Origin: Cinclus cinclus
Taxonomy: Eukaryota; Chordata; Aves; Passeriformes; Cinclidae
DNA: 64,000 nucleotides
Assembly: GCF_963662255.1 (NCBI RefSeq)
Contig: NC_085072.1
Location: 7,837,001-7,901,000 of the forward strand
Reading direction: 5' to 3'
Shown here: positions 1 to 10,508 of the stretch, piece after piece
Position numbering within the stretch: the first letter of the stretch is position 1
Layout of the letters: each line of letters opens with the position of its first letter
The notes under the pieces: generated by a model
Told to the model about the DNA's origin: nothing
Databases searched by the model: none
What the model saw: only the letters and a program-made list of their open reading frames with translations
Made by a program: the position numbers and the translations under genes

Positions 1-94
1 GGCACAATAAAAACATGGAAATATTATGACACAATAGAGGCCAAGACTCAAATGATTCATTGTAACACCAAGTGGCCTAAAATGGCATGGGATG
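1..94 (+). repeat. Partial monomer at left edge (class b tail)
   Basis: The window opens at nucleotide 17 of unit B1 of a class b monomer (GGCACAATAAAAACATGG), followed by B2 and B3. It shows that the array extends leftward beyond the window. Confidence 0.95.
6..11 (+). promoter_or_regulatory. AATAAA hexamer of class b monomers
   Basis: AATAAA matches the canonical eukaryotic poly(A) signal. It recurs at this point of unit B1 in nearly every class b monomer; one exception is AATGAAA at 7267. Function is unproven: the array also has no clear downstream U/GU-rich element in a fixed position. Confidence 0.35.
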
Positions 95-131
95 CATTGT
101 GACACCACAGGGGCTAAGAGAAGCAAGGAAC
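95..131 (+). repeat. Subunit A1 (37 bp)
   Basis: It begins CATTGTGACACCACAGGGG and ends in a purine-rich AGAGAAGCAAGGAAC. On consensus, 29 of 37 positions match B1. The ATGCAT spanning the B3/A1 junction is an NsiI site present in nearly every monomer. Confidence 0.92.
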
Positions 132-167
132 CATTGTGACCCAATGCAGGCTAACAATCTAATGATC
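132..167 (+). repeat. Subunit A2 (36 bp)
   Basis: It begins CATTGTGACCCAATG and ends CAATCTAATGATC. On consensus, 26 of 36 positions match B2, the other 36-base unit. Its 3' end is class-diagnostic: AATCCCAGGATC marks class e, AATGGTC class f, and TTAGAATC or CTGAATC class g. Confidence 0.92.
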
Positions 168-204
168 CCTTGTGACACCAGGGGGCCTAAAATGGCCAGG
201 GATG
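168..204 (+). repeat. Subunit A3 (37 bp)
   Basis: It begins CCTTGTGACACCAGGGGG. On consensus, 30 of 37 positions match B3. This is the most variable unit between classes. Its CACCAGGGGG core becomes a CTCF-like motif in class g, and a TATA-like sequence arises a few bases downstream in class h. Confidence 0.92.
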
Positions 205-241
205 GATTGTTATAGCACGGGGACCAATAGAAGCAAGGATC
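205..241 (+). repeat. Subunit B1 (37 bp)
   Basis: This is the second-half counterpart of A1, beginning GATTGTTA here. Class-specific versions include GGGGCACAATAAAAACATGG in b, GGACCTTTAG in d, GGCCCAATTAAAACCTGG in f and GGACCTATAG in g. Confidence 0.92.
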
Positions 242-277
242 TCTTATGCCACCATGGAGGCCAAGAATCAAATGATT
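242..277 (+). repeat. Subunit B2 (36 bp)
   Basis: This is the counterpart of A2. Most classes contain CACCATGGAGGCC, which includes an NcoI site; class b has CACAATAGAGGCC instead. Its 3' end carries AATCAAATGATT, an inverted repeat of AATCA/TGATT around AA. Confidence 0.92.
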
Positions 278-281
278 CATT
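271..281 (+). repeat. Perfect 11-bp palindrome at the B2/B3 junction
   Basis: AATGATTCATT reads the same on both strands around a central T. It recurs at the same phase in the great majority of monomers, with a few variants such as AATGGTTCATT. It overlaps the AATCA/TGATT dyad just upstream. It could be a protein-binding element or only a consequence of the subunit sequence. Confidence 0.7.
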
Positions 282-314
282 GTGACATCAAGTGGCCTAA
301 AATGGCATGGGATG
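278..314 (+). repeat. Subunit B3 (37 bp)
   Basis: This is the counterpart of A3, beginning CATTGTGACATCAAGTGGCC. Many class b monomers have TGTAACACCAAG and many class g monomers TGTAAGACCAAG at the same place. TGACATCA differs from the CRE palindrome TGACGTCA by one base. Confidence 0.92.
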
Positions 315-534
315 CATTGTGACACCACAGGGGTTAAGAGAAGCAAGGATCCATTGTGACCCAATGGAGGCTAACAATCTAATGATCCATTGTGACACCA
401 GGGGTTGCAATAGGGCCAGGGATGAATTGTGAAAGCATGGGGCACAATAAAAACATGGAAATATTATGACACAATAGAGGCCAAGACTCAAATGATTCAT
501 TGTGACATCAAGTGGCCTAAAAGGGCATGGGATG
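315..534 (+). repeat. Class b monomer (exemplar)
   Basis: This is the most abundant class: 39 of the 133 complete monomers in the left domain. Diagnostic variants are GGGGTTGCAATAGGGCC in A3, GGGGCACAATAAAAACATGG in B1, ACACAATAGAGG in B2 and AAGACTCAAATG in B2. In the left domain it often alternates with another class, giving stretches of 440-bp dimers. In the right domain most copies read GGTTGTAATAGG, and many have ACACCATAGAGG. Confidence 0.93.
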
Positions 535-754
535 CATTGTGACACCACAGGGGCTAAGAGAAGCAAGGATCCATTGTGACCCAATGCAGGCTAACAATCT
601 AATGATCCCTTGTGACACCAGGGGGCCTAAAATGGCCAGGGATGGATTGTTACAGCACAGGGACCTTTAGAAGCAAGAATCTATTATGTCACCATGGAGG
701 CCAAGAATCAAATGATTCATTGTGACATCAAGTGGCCTAAAAGGGCATGGGATG
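535..754 (+). repeat. Class d monomer (exemplar)
   Basis: It is marked by GGACCTTTAG followed by AAGCAAGAATC, AATGAAGAATC, AATCAAGAATC or AAACAAGAATC in B1. There are 25 copies in the left domain. To the right I see only one at about 32.1 kb (inside a duplicated block) and a variant, GGACATTTAG, near 44.45 kb, so d is essentially a left-domain class. Confidence 0.92.
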
Positions 755-1414
755 CATTGTGACACCACAGGGGCTAAGAGAAGCAAGGAACCATTGTGAC
801 CCAATGCAGGCTAACAATCTAATGATCCCTTGTGACACCAGGGGTTGCAATAGGGCCAGGGATGAATTGTGAAAGCATGGGGCACAATAAAAACATGGAA
901 ATATTATGACACAATAGAGGCCAAGACTCAAATGATTCATTGTAACACCAAGTGGCCTAAAAGGGCATGGGATGCATTGTGACACCACAGGGGCTAAGAG
1001 AAGCAAGGAACCATTGTTACCCAATGGAGGCTAACAATCTAATGATCCCTTGTGACACCAGGGGGCCTAAAATGGCCTGAGATGGATTGTTACAGCACGG
1101 GGACCAATAGAAGCAAGAATCTATTATGTCACCATGGAGGTCAAGAATCAAATGATTCATTGTGACATCAAGTGGCCTAAAAGGGCATGGGATGCATTGT
1201 GACACCACAGGGGTTAAGAGAAGCAAGGATCCATTGTGACCCAATGCAGGCTAACAATCTAATGATCCATTGTGACACCCGGGGTTGCAAAAGGGCCAGG
1301 GATGAATTGTGAAAGCATGGGGCACAATAAAAACATGGAAATATTATGACACAATAGAGGCCAAGACTCAAATGATTCATTGTAACACCAAGTGGCCTAA
1401 AAGGGCATGGGATG

Positions 1415-1634
1415 CATTGTGACACCACAGGGGCTAAGAGAAGCAAGGAACCATTGTGACCCAATGCAGGCTAACAATCTAATGATCTCTTGTGACACCA
1501 GGGGGCCTAAAATGGCCAGGGATGGATTGTTACAGCACGGGGACCAATAGAAGCAAGAATCTATTATGTCACCATGGAGGCCAAGAATCAAATGATTCAT
1601 TGTGACATCAAGTGGCCTAAAAGGGCATGGGATG
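1415..1634 (+). repeat. Class c monomer (exemplar)
   Basis: It is marked by AGGGGGCCTAAAATGGCC in A3, TTACAGCACGGGGACCAATAG in B1 and ATCTATTATGTCACCATGG or ATCTATTATGCCACCATGG at B1/B2. It makes up 31 of the 133 left-domain monomers. Right-domain copies often have CTTGCTAAAAATC in A2 and ACCATGGACGCC in B2. Confidence 0.92.
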
Positions 1635-2555
1635 CATTGTGACACCACAGGGGCTAAGAGAAGCAAGGAACCATTGTGACCCAATGCAGGCTAACAATCT
1701 AATGATCCCTTGTGACACCAGGGGGCCTAAAATGGCCAGGGATGGATTGTTACAGCACGGGGACCTTTAGAATGAAGAATCTATTATGTCACCATGGAGG
1801 CCAAGAATCAAATGATTCATTGTGACATCAAGTGGCCTAAAAGGGCTTGGAATGCATTGTGACACCACAGAGGTTAAGAGAAGCAAGGATCCATTGTGAC
1901 CCAATGGAGGCTAGCAATCTAATGATCCATTGTGACACCAGGGGTTGCAATAGGTCCAGGGATGAATTGTGAAAGCATGGGGCACAATAAAAACATGGAA
2001 ATATTATGACACAATAGAGGCCAAGAGTCAAATGATTCATTGTAACACCAAGTGGCCTAAAAGGGCATGGGATGCATTGTGACACCACAGGGGCTAAGAG
2101 AAGCAAGGAACCATTGTGACCCAATGCAGGCTAACAATCTAATGATCCCTTGTGACACCAGGGGGCCTAAAATGGCCAGGGATGGATTGTTACAGCACAG
2201 GGACCTTTAGAAACAAGAATCTATTATGTCACCATGGAGGCCAAGAATCAAATGATTCATTGTGACATCAAGTGGCCTAAAAGGGCATGGGATGCATTGT
2301 GACACCACAGGGGTTAAGAGAAGCAAGGATCCATTGTGACCCAATGGAGGCTAATAATCCCAGGATCCCATTTGACACCAGGGGGCGTAAAAGGGCCAGG
2401 GATGAATTGTGACAGCATGGGGCCCAATAGAAACAAGGAACAATTATGACACCATGGAGGCCAAGAATCAAATGATTCATTGTGACATCAAGTGGCCTAA
2501 AATGGCATGGAATGCATTGTGACACCACAGAGGTTAAGAGAAGCAAGGAACCATT
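1451..2555 (+). repeat. Block duplicated at 6731-7835 (offset 5,280)
   Basis: The c-d-b-d-e run shares TAGGTCCAGG, AAGAGTCAAATG and AAACAAGAATC with the second copy. A handful of substitutions differ (for example AATGAAA at 7267, CCCATGC near 7402, ATGCTTTG near 7795). Offset is 24 monomers. Confidence 0.85.
2295..2514 (+). repeat. Class e monomer (exemplar)
   Basis: It is marked by AATAATCCCAGGATCCC in A2, GGGGGCGTAAAAGGGCC in A3 and GACAGCATGGGGCCCAATAG in B1. Ten occur in the left domain and many more to the right. The A3 sequence CACCAGGGGGCGT is one base from the CTCF-like core of class g and also contains a CpG. A subset has CACCAAGGGGCGT, e.g. near 4801, 9201, 17561, 23941 and 31862. 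Confidence 0.92.
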
Positions 2556-2640
2556 GTGACCCAATGCAGGCTAACAATCTAATGATCCATTGTGACACCA
2601 GGGGTTGCAGTAGGGCCAGGGATGAATTGTGAAAGCATGG

Positions 2641-3484
2641 GGCACAATAAAAACATGGAAATATTATGACACAATAGAGGCCAAGACTCAAATGATTCAT
2701 TGTAACACCAAGTGGCCTAAAATGGCATGGGATGCATTGTGACACCACAGGGGCTAAGAGAAGCAAGGAACCATTGTGACCCAATGCAGGCTAACAATCT
2801 AATGATCCCTTGTGACACCAGGGGGCCTAAAATGGCCAGGGATGGATTGTTATAGCACGGGGACCAATAGAAGCAAGGATCTCTTATGCCACCATGGAGG
2901 CCAAGAATCAAATGATTCATTGTGACATCAAGTGGCCTAAAATGGCATGGGATGCATTGTGACACCACAGGGGTTAAGAGAAGCAAGGATCCATTGTGAC
3001 CCAATGGAGGCTAACAATCTAATGATCCATTGTGACACCAGGGGTTGCAATAGGGCCAGGGATGAATTGTGAAAGCATGGGGCACAATAAAAACATGGAA
3101 ATATTATGACACAATAGAGGCCAAGACTCAAATGATTCATTGTGACATCAAGTGGCCTAAAAGGGCATGGGATGCATTGTGACACCACAGGGGCTAAGAG
3201 AAGCAAGGATCCATTGTGACCCAATGCAGGCTAACAATCTAATGATCCCTTGTGACACCAGGGGGCCTAAAATGGCCAGGGATGGATTGTTACAGCACAG
3301 GGACCTTTAGAAGCAAGAATCTATTATGTCACCATGGAGGCCAAGAATCAAATGATTCATTGTGACATCAAGTGGCCTAAAAGGGCATGGGATGCATTGT
3401 GACACCACAGGGGCTAAGAGAAGCAAGGAACCATTGTGACCCAATGCAGGCTAACAATCTAATGATCCCTTGTGACACCAGGGG
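2641..3484 (+). repeat. Duplication copy 2 of the 844-bp block
   Basis: Identical to 1-844. With its left flank it suggests a 12-monomer higher-order unit whose first copy is cut by the window edge. Confidence 0.93.
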
Positions 3485-4130
3485 GCCTAAAATGGCCAGG
3501 GATGGATTGTTACAGCACGGGGACCAAGAGAAGCAAGGATCTATTATGTCACCATGGAGGCCAAGAATCAAATGATTCATTGTGACATCAAGTGGCCTAA
3601 AAGGGCTTGGAATGCATTGTGACACCACAGAGGTTAAGAGAAGCAAGGAACCATTGTGACCCAATGCAGGCTAACAATCTAATGATCCATTGTGACACCA
3701 GGGGTTGCAATAGGGCCAGGGATGAATTGTGAAAGCATGGGGCACAATAAAAACATGGAAATATTATGACACAATAGAGGCCAAGACTCAAATGATTCAT
3801 TGTAACACCAAGTGGCCTAAAAGTGCATGGGATGCATTGTGACACCACAGGGGCTAAGAGAAGCAAGGAACCATTGTGACCCAATGCAGGCTAACAATCT
3901 AATGATCCCTTGTGACACCAGGGGGCCTAAAATGGCCTGAGATGGATTGTTACAGCACGGGGACCAATAGAAGCAAGAATCTATTATGTCACCATGGAGG
4001 CCAAGAATCAAATGATTCATTGTGACATCAAGTGGCCTAAAAGGGCATGGGATGCATTGTGACACCACAGGGGTTAAGAGAAGCAAGGATCCATTGTGAC
4101 CCAATGCAGGCTAACAATCTAATGATCCAT

Positions 4131-5061
4131 TGTGACACCAGGGGGCCTAAAATGGCCAGGGATGGATTGTTACAGCACGGGGACCTTTAGAATGAAGAAT
4201 CTATTATGTCACCATGGAGGCCAAGAATCAAATGATTCATTGTGACATCAAGTGGCCTAAAAGGGCTTGGAATGCATTGTGACACCACAGAGGTTAAGAG
4301 AAGCAAGGATCCATTGTGACCCAATGGAGGCTAGCAATCTAATGATCCATTGTGACACCAGGGGTTGCAATAGGTCCAGGGATGAATTGTGAAAGCATGG
4401 GGCACAATAAAAACATGGAAATATTATGACACAATAGAGGCCAAGACTCAAATGATTCATTGTAACACCAAGTGGCCTAAAAGGGCATGGGATGCATTGT
4501 GACACCACAGGGGCTAAGAGAAGCAAGGAACCATTGTGACCCAATGCAGGCTAACAATCTAATGATCCCTTGTGACACCAGGGGGCCTAAAATGGCCAGG
4601 GATGGATTGTTACAGCACAGGGACCTTTAGAAGCAAGAATCTATTATGTCACCATGGAGGCCAAGAATCAAATGATTCATTGTGACATCAAGTGGCCTAA
4701 AAGGGCATGGGATGCATTGTGACACCACAGGGGTTAAGAGAAGCAAGGATCCATTGTGACCCAATGGAGGCTAATAATCCCAGGATCCCATTTGACACCA
4801 AGGGGCGTAAAAGGGCCAGGGATGAATTGTGACAGCATGGGGCCCAATAGAAACAAGGAACCATTATGACACCATGGAGGCCAAGAATCAAATGATTCAT
4901 TGTGACATCAAGTGGCCTAAAATGGCATGGAATGCATTGTGACACCACAGAGGTTAAGAGAAGCATGGAACCATTGTTACCCAATGGAGGCTAACAATCT
5001 AATGATCCCTTGTGACACCAGGGGGCCTAAAATGGCCAGGGATGGATTGTTACAGCACGGG
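4131..5061 (+). repeat. Block duplicated at 8531-9461 (offset 4,400)
   Basis: The d-b-d-e run carries the CACCAAGGGGCGT variant of class e and AAGCATGGAACC in the next A1, both shared with the second copy. To the right the copies diverge: this copy continues c-d-b-d before reaching f, the other reaches f after a single d. Confidence 0.85.
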
Positions 5062-5814
5062 GACCAATAGAAGCAAGAATCTATAATGTCACCATGGAGG
5101 CCAAGAATCAAATGATTCATTGTGACATCAAGTGGCCTAAAAGGGCATGGGATGCATTGTGACACCACAGGGGCTAAGAGAAGCAAGGAACCATTGTGAC
5201 CCAATGCAGGCTAACAATCTAATGATCCCTTGTGACACCAGGGGGCCTAAAATGGCCAGGGATGGATTGTTACAGCACGGGGACCTTTAGAATGAAGAAT
5301 CTATTATGTCACCATGGAGGCCAAGAATCAAATGATTCATTGTGACATCAAGTGGCCTAAAAGGGCTTGGAATGCATTGTGACACCACAGAGGTTAAGAG
5401 AAGCAAGGATCCATTGTGACCCAATGGAGGCTAGCAATCTAATGATCCATTGTGACACCAGGGGTTGCAATAGGGCCAGGGATGAATTGTGAAAGCATGG
5501 GGCACAATAAAAACATGGAAATATTATGACACAATAGAGGCCAAGACTCAAATGATTCATTGTAACACCAAGTGGCCTAAAAGGGCATGGAATGCATTGT
5601 GACACCACAGAGGTTAAGAGAAGCAAGGATCCATTGTGACCCAATGCAGGCTAACAATCTAATGATCCCTTGTGACACCAGGGGGCCTAAAATGGCCAGG
5701 GATGGATTGTTACAGCACGGGGAGATTTAGAATCAAGAATCTATTATGTCACCATGGAGGCCAAGAATCAAATGATTCATTGTGACATCAAGTGGCCTAA
5801 AAGGGCTTGGAATG

Positions 5815-6034
5815 CATTGTGACACCACAGAGGTTAAGAGAAGGAAGGATCCATTGTGACCCAATGGAGGCTAACAATCTAATGGTCCCTTGTGACACCA
5901 GGGGGCCTAAAAGGGCCAGGGATGAATTGTGAATGCATGGGGCCCAATTAAAACCTGGTACAATTATGCCACCATGTAGGCCAAAAATCAAATGATTCAT
6001 TGTGTCATCAAGTGACCTAAAAGGGCATGGGATG
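5815..6034 (+). repeat. Class f monomer (exemplar)
   Basis: It is marked by AATGGTCCCTTGTGACACC in A2/A3, CCCAATTAAAACCTGGTAC in B1 and CAATTATGCCACCATG in B2. Nine occur in the left domain. It becomes common to the right, including adjacent f-f pairs near 55.6-56.0, 57.1-57.5 and 61.3-61.7 kb. Confidence 0.92.
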
Positions 6035-6254
6035 CATTGTGACACCACAGGGGCTAAGAGAAGCAAGGAACCATTGTGACCCAAGGCAGGCTAACAATCT
6101 TAGAATCCCTTTTGACACCAGGGGGCGCAAAAGGACCACGGATGAACTGTGACAGCATGGGGACCTATAGAAGCAAGGAACTATTATGACACCATGAGGG
6201 CCAAGAATCAAATGATTCATTGTAAGACCAAGTGGCCTAAAAGGGCTTGGAATG
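6035..6254 (+). repeat. Class g monomer (exemplar), carrying a CTCF-like core
   Basis: It is marked by TTAGAATCCCTTTTGACACC in A2/A3, GGGGGCGCAAAAGGACCACG in A3 and GACAGCATGGGGACCTATAG in B1. Fifteen copies occur in the left domain, counting a g' variant with CTGAATCCC and GGCCCAATAG (starting at 18575, 24955 and 26715). First seen at about 6.0 kb. It holds two CpGs in A3, more than most classes. Confidence 0.93.
6112..6130 (+). promoter_or_regulatory. CTCF-like motif of class g (exemplar of at least 23)
   Basis: TTGACACCAGGGGGCGCAA matches the vertebrate CTCF consensus TGGCCACCAGGGGGCGCTA at 16 of 19 positions, and its core matches CCASYAGRKGGCRS at 13 of 14. I found exact CACCAGGGGGCGC starting at 6116, 9856, 12936, 16236, 18216, 18656, 19096, 19756, 22616, 24596, 26796, 27236, 28336, 29216, 32517, 34937, 35377, 36477, 38018, 40659, 45061, 47043 and 49244. 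All are on the + strand. Degenerate forms lie near 25037, 30537, 33177, 41097, 51666 and 52548. The consensus is known biology; binding here is inferred. Confidence 0.6.
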
Positions 6255-6730
6255 CATTGTGACACCACAGAGGTTAAGAGAAGCAAGGAACCATTGTGAC
6301 TCAATGCAGGCTAACAATCTAATGATCCATTGTGACACCAGGGGTTGCAATAGGGCCAGGGATGAATTGTGAAAGCATGGGGCACAATAAAAACATGGAA
6401 ATATTATGACACAATAGAGGCCAAGACTCAAATGATTCATTGTAACACCAAGTGGCCTAAAAGGGCATGGGATGCATTGTGACACCACAGGGGCTAAGAG
6501 AAGCAAGGAGCCATTGTGACCCAATGGAGGCTAACAATCTAATGATCCCTTGTGACACCAGGGGGCCTAAAATGGCCTGAGATGGATTGTTACAGCACGG
6601 GGACCAATAGAAGCAAGAATCTATTATGTCACCATGGAGGCCAAGAATCAAATGATTCATTGTGACATCAAGTGGCCTAAAAGGGCATGGGATGCATTGT
6701 GACACCACAGGGGTTAAGAGAAGCAAGGAT

Positions 6731-7835
6731 CCATTGTGACCCAATGCAGGCTAACAATCTAATGATCCCTTGTGACACCAGGGGGCCTAAAATGGCCAGG
6801 GATGGATTGTTACAGCACGGGGACCAATAGAAGCAAGAATCTATTATGTCACCATGGAGGCCAAGAATCAAATGATTCATTGTGACATCAAGTGGCCTAA
6901 AAGGGCATGGGATGCATTGTGACACCACAGGGGCTAAGAGAAGCAAGGAACCATTGTGACCCAATGCAGGCTAACAATCTAATGATCCCTTGTGACACCA
7001 GGGGGCCTAAAATGGCCAGGGATGGATTGTTACAGCACGGGGACCTTTAGAATGAAGAATCTATTATGTCACCATGGAGGCCAAGAATCAAATGATTCAT
7101 TGTGACATCAAGTGGCCTAAAAGGGCTTGGAATGCATTGTGACACCACAGAGGTTAAGAGAAGCAAGGATCCATTGTGACCCAATGGAGGCTAGCAATCT
7201 AATGATCCATTGTGACACCAGGGGTTGCAATAGGTCCAGGGATGAATTGTGAAAGCATGGGGCACAATGAAAACATGGAAATATTATGACACAATAGAGG
7301 CCAAGAGTCAAATGATTCATTGTAACACCAAGTGGCCTAAAAGGGCATGGGATGCATTGTGACACCACAGGGGCTAAGAGAAGCAAGGAACCATTGTGAC
7401 CCCATGCAGGCTAACAATCTAATGATCCCTTGTGACACCAGGGGGCCTAAAATGGCCAGGGATGGATTGTTACAGCACAGGGACCTTTAGAAACAAGAAT
7501 CTATTATGTCACCATGGAGGCCAAGAATCAAATGATTCATTGTGACATCAAGTGGCCTAAAAGGGCATGGGATGCATTGTGACACCACAGGGGTTAAGAG
7601 AAGCAAGGATCCATTGTGACCCAATGGAGGCTAATAATCCCAGGATCCCATTTGACACCAGGGGGCGTAAAAGGGCCAGGGATGAATTGTGACAGCATGG
7701 GGCCCAATAGAAACAAGGAACAATTATGACACCATGGAGGCCAAGAATCAAATGATTCATTGTGACATCAAGTGGCCTAAAATGGCATGGAATGCTTTGT
7801 GACACCACAGAGGTTAAGAGAAGCAAGGAACCATT
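6731..7835 (+). repeat. Second copy of the 1451-2555 block
   Basis: Same class run c-d-b-d-e. Since 1451-2555 is also copied within 10015-12064, this segment exists three times in the left domain. Confidence 0.85.
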
Positions 7836-8530
7836 GTTACCCAATGGAGGCTAACAATCTAATGATCCCTTGTGACACCAGGGGGCCTAAAATGGCCTGA
7901 GATGGATTGTTACAGCACGGGGACCAATAGAAGCAAGAATCTATTATGTCACCATGGAGGCCAAGAATCAAATGATTCATTGTGACATCAAGTGGCCTAA
8001 AAGGGCATGGGATGCATTGTGACACCACAGGGGTTAAGAGAAGCAAGGATCCATTGTGACCCAATGCAGGCTAACAATCTAATGATCCATTGTGACACCA
8101 GGGGTTGCAAAAGGGCCAGGGATGAATTGTGAAAGCATGGGGCACAATAAAAACATGGAAATATTATGACACAATAGAGGCCAAGACTCAAAATATTCAT
8201 AGTAACACCAAGTGGCCTAAAAGGGCATGGGATGCATTGTGACACCACAGGGCCTAAGAGAAGCAAGGAACCATTGTGACCCAATGCAGGCTAACAATCT
8301 AATGATCCCTTGTGACACCAGGGGGCCTAAAATGGCCAGGGATGGATTGTTACAGCACGGGGACCAATAGAAGCAAGAATCTATAATGTCACCATGGAGG
8401 CCAAGAATCAAATGATTCATTGTGACATCAAGTGGCCTAAAAGGGCATGGGATGCATTGTGACACCACAGGGGCTAAGAGAAGCAAGGAACCATTGTGAC
8501 CCAATGCAGGCTAACAATCTAATGATCCCT

Positions 8531-9461
8531 TGTGACACCAGGGGGCCTAAAATGGCCAGGGATGGATTGTTACAGCACGGGGACCTTTAGAATGAAGAAT
8601 CTATTATGTCACCATGGAGGCCAAGAATCAAATGATTCATTGTGACATCAAGTGGCCTAAAAGGGCTTGGAATGCATTGTGACACCACAGAGGTTAAGAG
8701 AAGCAAGGATCCATTGTGACCCAATGGAGGCTAGCAATCTAATGATCCATTGTGACACCAGGGGTTGCAATAGGGCCAGGGATGAATTGTGAAAGCATGG
8801 GGCACAATAAAAACATGGAAATATTATGACACAATAGAGGCCAAGACTCAAATGATTCATTGTAACACCAAGTGGCCTAAAAGGGCATGGGATGCATTGT
8901 GACACCACAGGGGCTAAGAGAAGCAAGGATCCATTGTGACCCAATGCAGGCTAACAATCTAATGATCCCTTGTGACACCAGGGGGCCTAAAATGGCCAGG
9001 GATGGATTGTTACAGCACAGGGACCTTTAGAAGCAAGAATCTATTATGTCACCATGGAGGCCAAGAATCAAATGATTCATTGTGACATCAAGTGGCCTAA
9101 AAGGGCATGGGATGCATTGTGACACCACAGGGGTTAAGAGAAGCAAGGATCCATTGTGACCCAATGGAGGCTAATAATCCCAGGATCCCATTTGACACCA
9201 AGGGGCGTAAAAGGGCCAGGGATGAATTGTGACAGCATGGGGCCCAATAGAAACAAGGAACCATTATGACACCATGGAGGCCAAGAATCAAATGATTCAT
9301 TGTGACATCAAGTGGCCTAAAATGGCATGGAATGCATTGTGACACCACAGAGGTTAAGAGAAGCATGGAACCATTGTTACCCAATGGAGGCTAACAATCT
9401 AATGATCCCTTGTGACACCAGGGGGCCTAAAATGGCCAGGGATGGATTGTTACAGCACGGG
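8531..9461 (+). repeat. Second copy of the 4131-5061 block
   Basis: Same variants as its partner; 20 monomers away. The path to the f-g pair is three monomers shorter here, so a three-monomer gain or loss separates the copies. Confidence 0.85.
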
Positions 9462-9480
9462 GACCTTTAGAATGAAGAAT

Positions 9481-10508
9481 CTATTATGTCACCATGGAGG
9501 CCAAGAATCAAATGATTCATTGTGACATCAAGTGGCCTAAAAGGGCTTGGAATGCATTGTGACACCACAGAGGTTAAGAGAAGCAAGGATCCATTGTGAC
9601 CCAATGGAGGCTAACAATCTAATGGTCCCTTGTGACACCAGGGGGCCTAAAAGGGCCAGGGATGAATTGTGAATGCATGGGGCCCAATTAAAACCTGGTA
9701 CAATTATGCCACCATGTAGGCCAAAAATCAAATGATTCATTGTGTCATCAAGTGGCCTAAAAGGGCATGGGATGCATTGTGACACCACAGGGGCTAAGAG
9801 AAGCAAGGAACCATTGTGACCCAAGGCAGGCTAACAATCTTAGAATCCCTTTTGACACCAGGGGGCGCAAAAGGACCACGGATGAACTGTGACAGCATGG
9901 GGACCTATAGAAGCAAGGAACCATTATGACACCATGAGGGCCAAGAATCAAATGATTCATTGTAAGACCAAGTGGCCTAAAAGGGCTTGGAATGCATTGT
10001 GACACCACAGAGGTTAAGAGAAGCAAGGAACCATTGTGACCCAATGCAGGCTAACAATCTAATGATCCATTGTGACACCAGGGGTTGCAATAGGGCCAGG
10101 GATGAATTGTGAAAGCATGGGGCACAATAAAAACATGGAAATATTATGACACAATAGAGGCCAAGACTCAAATGATTCATTGTAACACCAAGTGGCCTAA
10201 AAGGGCATGGGATGCATTGTGACACCACAGGGGCTAAGAGAAGCAAGGAACCATTGTGACCCAATGGAGGCTAACAATCTAATGATCCCTTGTGACACCA
10301 GGGGGCCTAAAATGGCCTGAGATGGATTGTTACAGCACGGGGACCAATAGAAGCAAGAATCTATTATGTCACCATGGAGGTCAAGAATCAAATGATTCAT
10401 TGTGACATCAAGTGGCCTAAAAGGGCATGGGATGCATTGTGACACCACAGGGGTTAAGAGAAGCAAGGATCCATTGTGACCCAATGCAGGCTAACAATCT
10501 AATGATCC
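9481..10508 (+). repeat. Second copy of the f-g-b-c block
   Basis: Counterpart of 5741-6768, 17 monomers away. Together with 8531-9461 it forms the d-b-d-e-(d)-f-g module. Confidence 0.85.

Larger units (their letters stand above)
95..314 (+). repeat. Reference monomer (class a), first complete copy
   Basis: This monomer defines the coordinates used here: six units of 37, 36, 37, 37, 36 and 37 bp, named A1, A2, A3, B1, B2 and B3. Class a is marked by TTATAGCACGG in B1 and CTCTTATGCC at the B1/B2 boundary. It is the rarest class in the left domain, with four copies starting at 95, 2735, 15055 and 21435; two more lie near 29.8 and 38.6 kb. Confidence 0.95.
1..844 (+). repeat. Duplication copy 1 of an identical 844-bp block
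   Basis: Compared line by line, every base equals 2641-3484 (offset 2,640 bp, exactly 12 monomers). The match stops at 845, where class b replaces class c. Its left end lies outside the window. Confidence 0.93.
775..2824 (+). repeat. Duplication copy 1 of a 2.05-kb block (offset 9,240)
   Basis: It matches 10015-12064 at exactly 42 monomers' distance with six substitutions that I can find (829, 1018, 1955, 2027, 2428, 2556) and no indel. Shared private variants include AGGTCAAGAATC near 1140, GACACCCGGGG near 1280 and GATCTCTTGTG near 1486. Confidence 0.9.
5741..6768 (+). repeat. f-g-b-c block duplicated at 9481-10508 (offset 3,740)
   Basis: It contains the first f and g monomers of the window. 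Shared variants include GAATGCATGGGG and CAAAAATCAAATG in f and GGACCACGGATGAACTG in g. Confidence 0.85.

Noticed and set aside
181..204. G-quadruplex potential in the G-rich A3 and B3 units
   Set aside because: Runs of three or more G occur only two at a time within short loops, so canonical four-run motifs are not met.
221..230. CCAAT boxes (GGACCAATAG, GACCCAATGG)
   Set aside because: The pentamer is frequent but its flanks do not match the NF-Y consensus well, and spacing to the TATA-like sites varies by class.
77..364. Recurrent - strand open reading frame of 95 codons in many monomers, often overlapping the next
   Set aside because: It starts at TTG and ends at a TAG in the conserved GGCCTAAA. 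The period of 220 is not a multiple of 3, so the frame shifts with every monomer. Point changes break the frame in whole classes such as d. There is no codon-level conservation signal or gene context.
3387..3575. 62-codon + strand reading frame
   Set aside because: Single occurrence caused by local substitutions; the same region in other monomers is closed.
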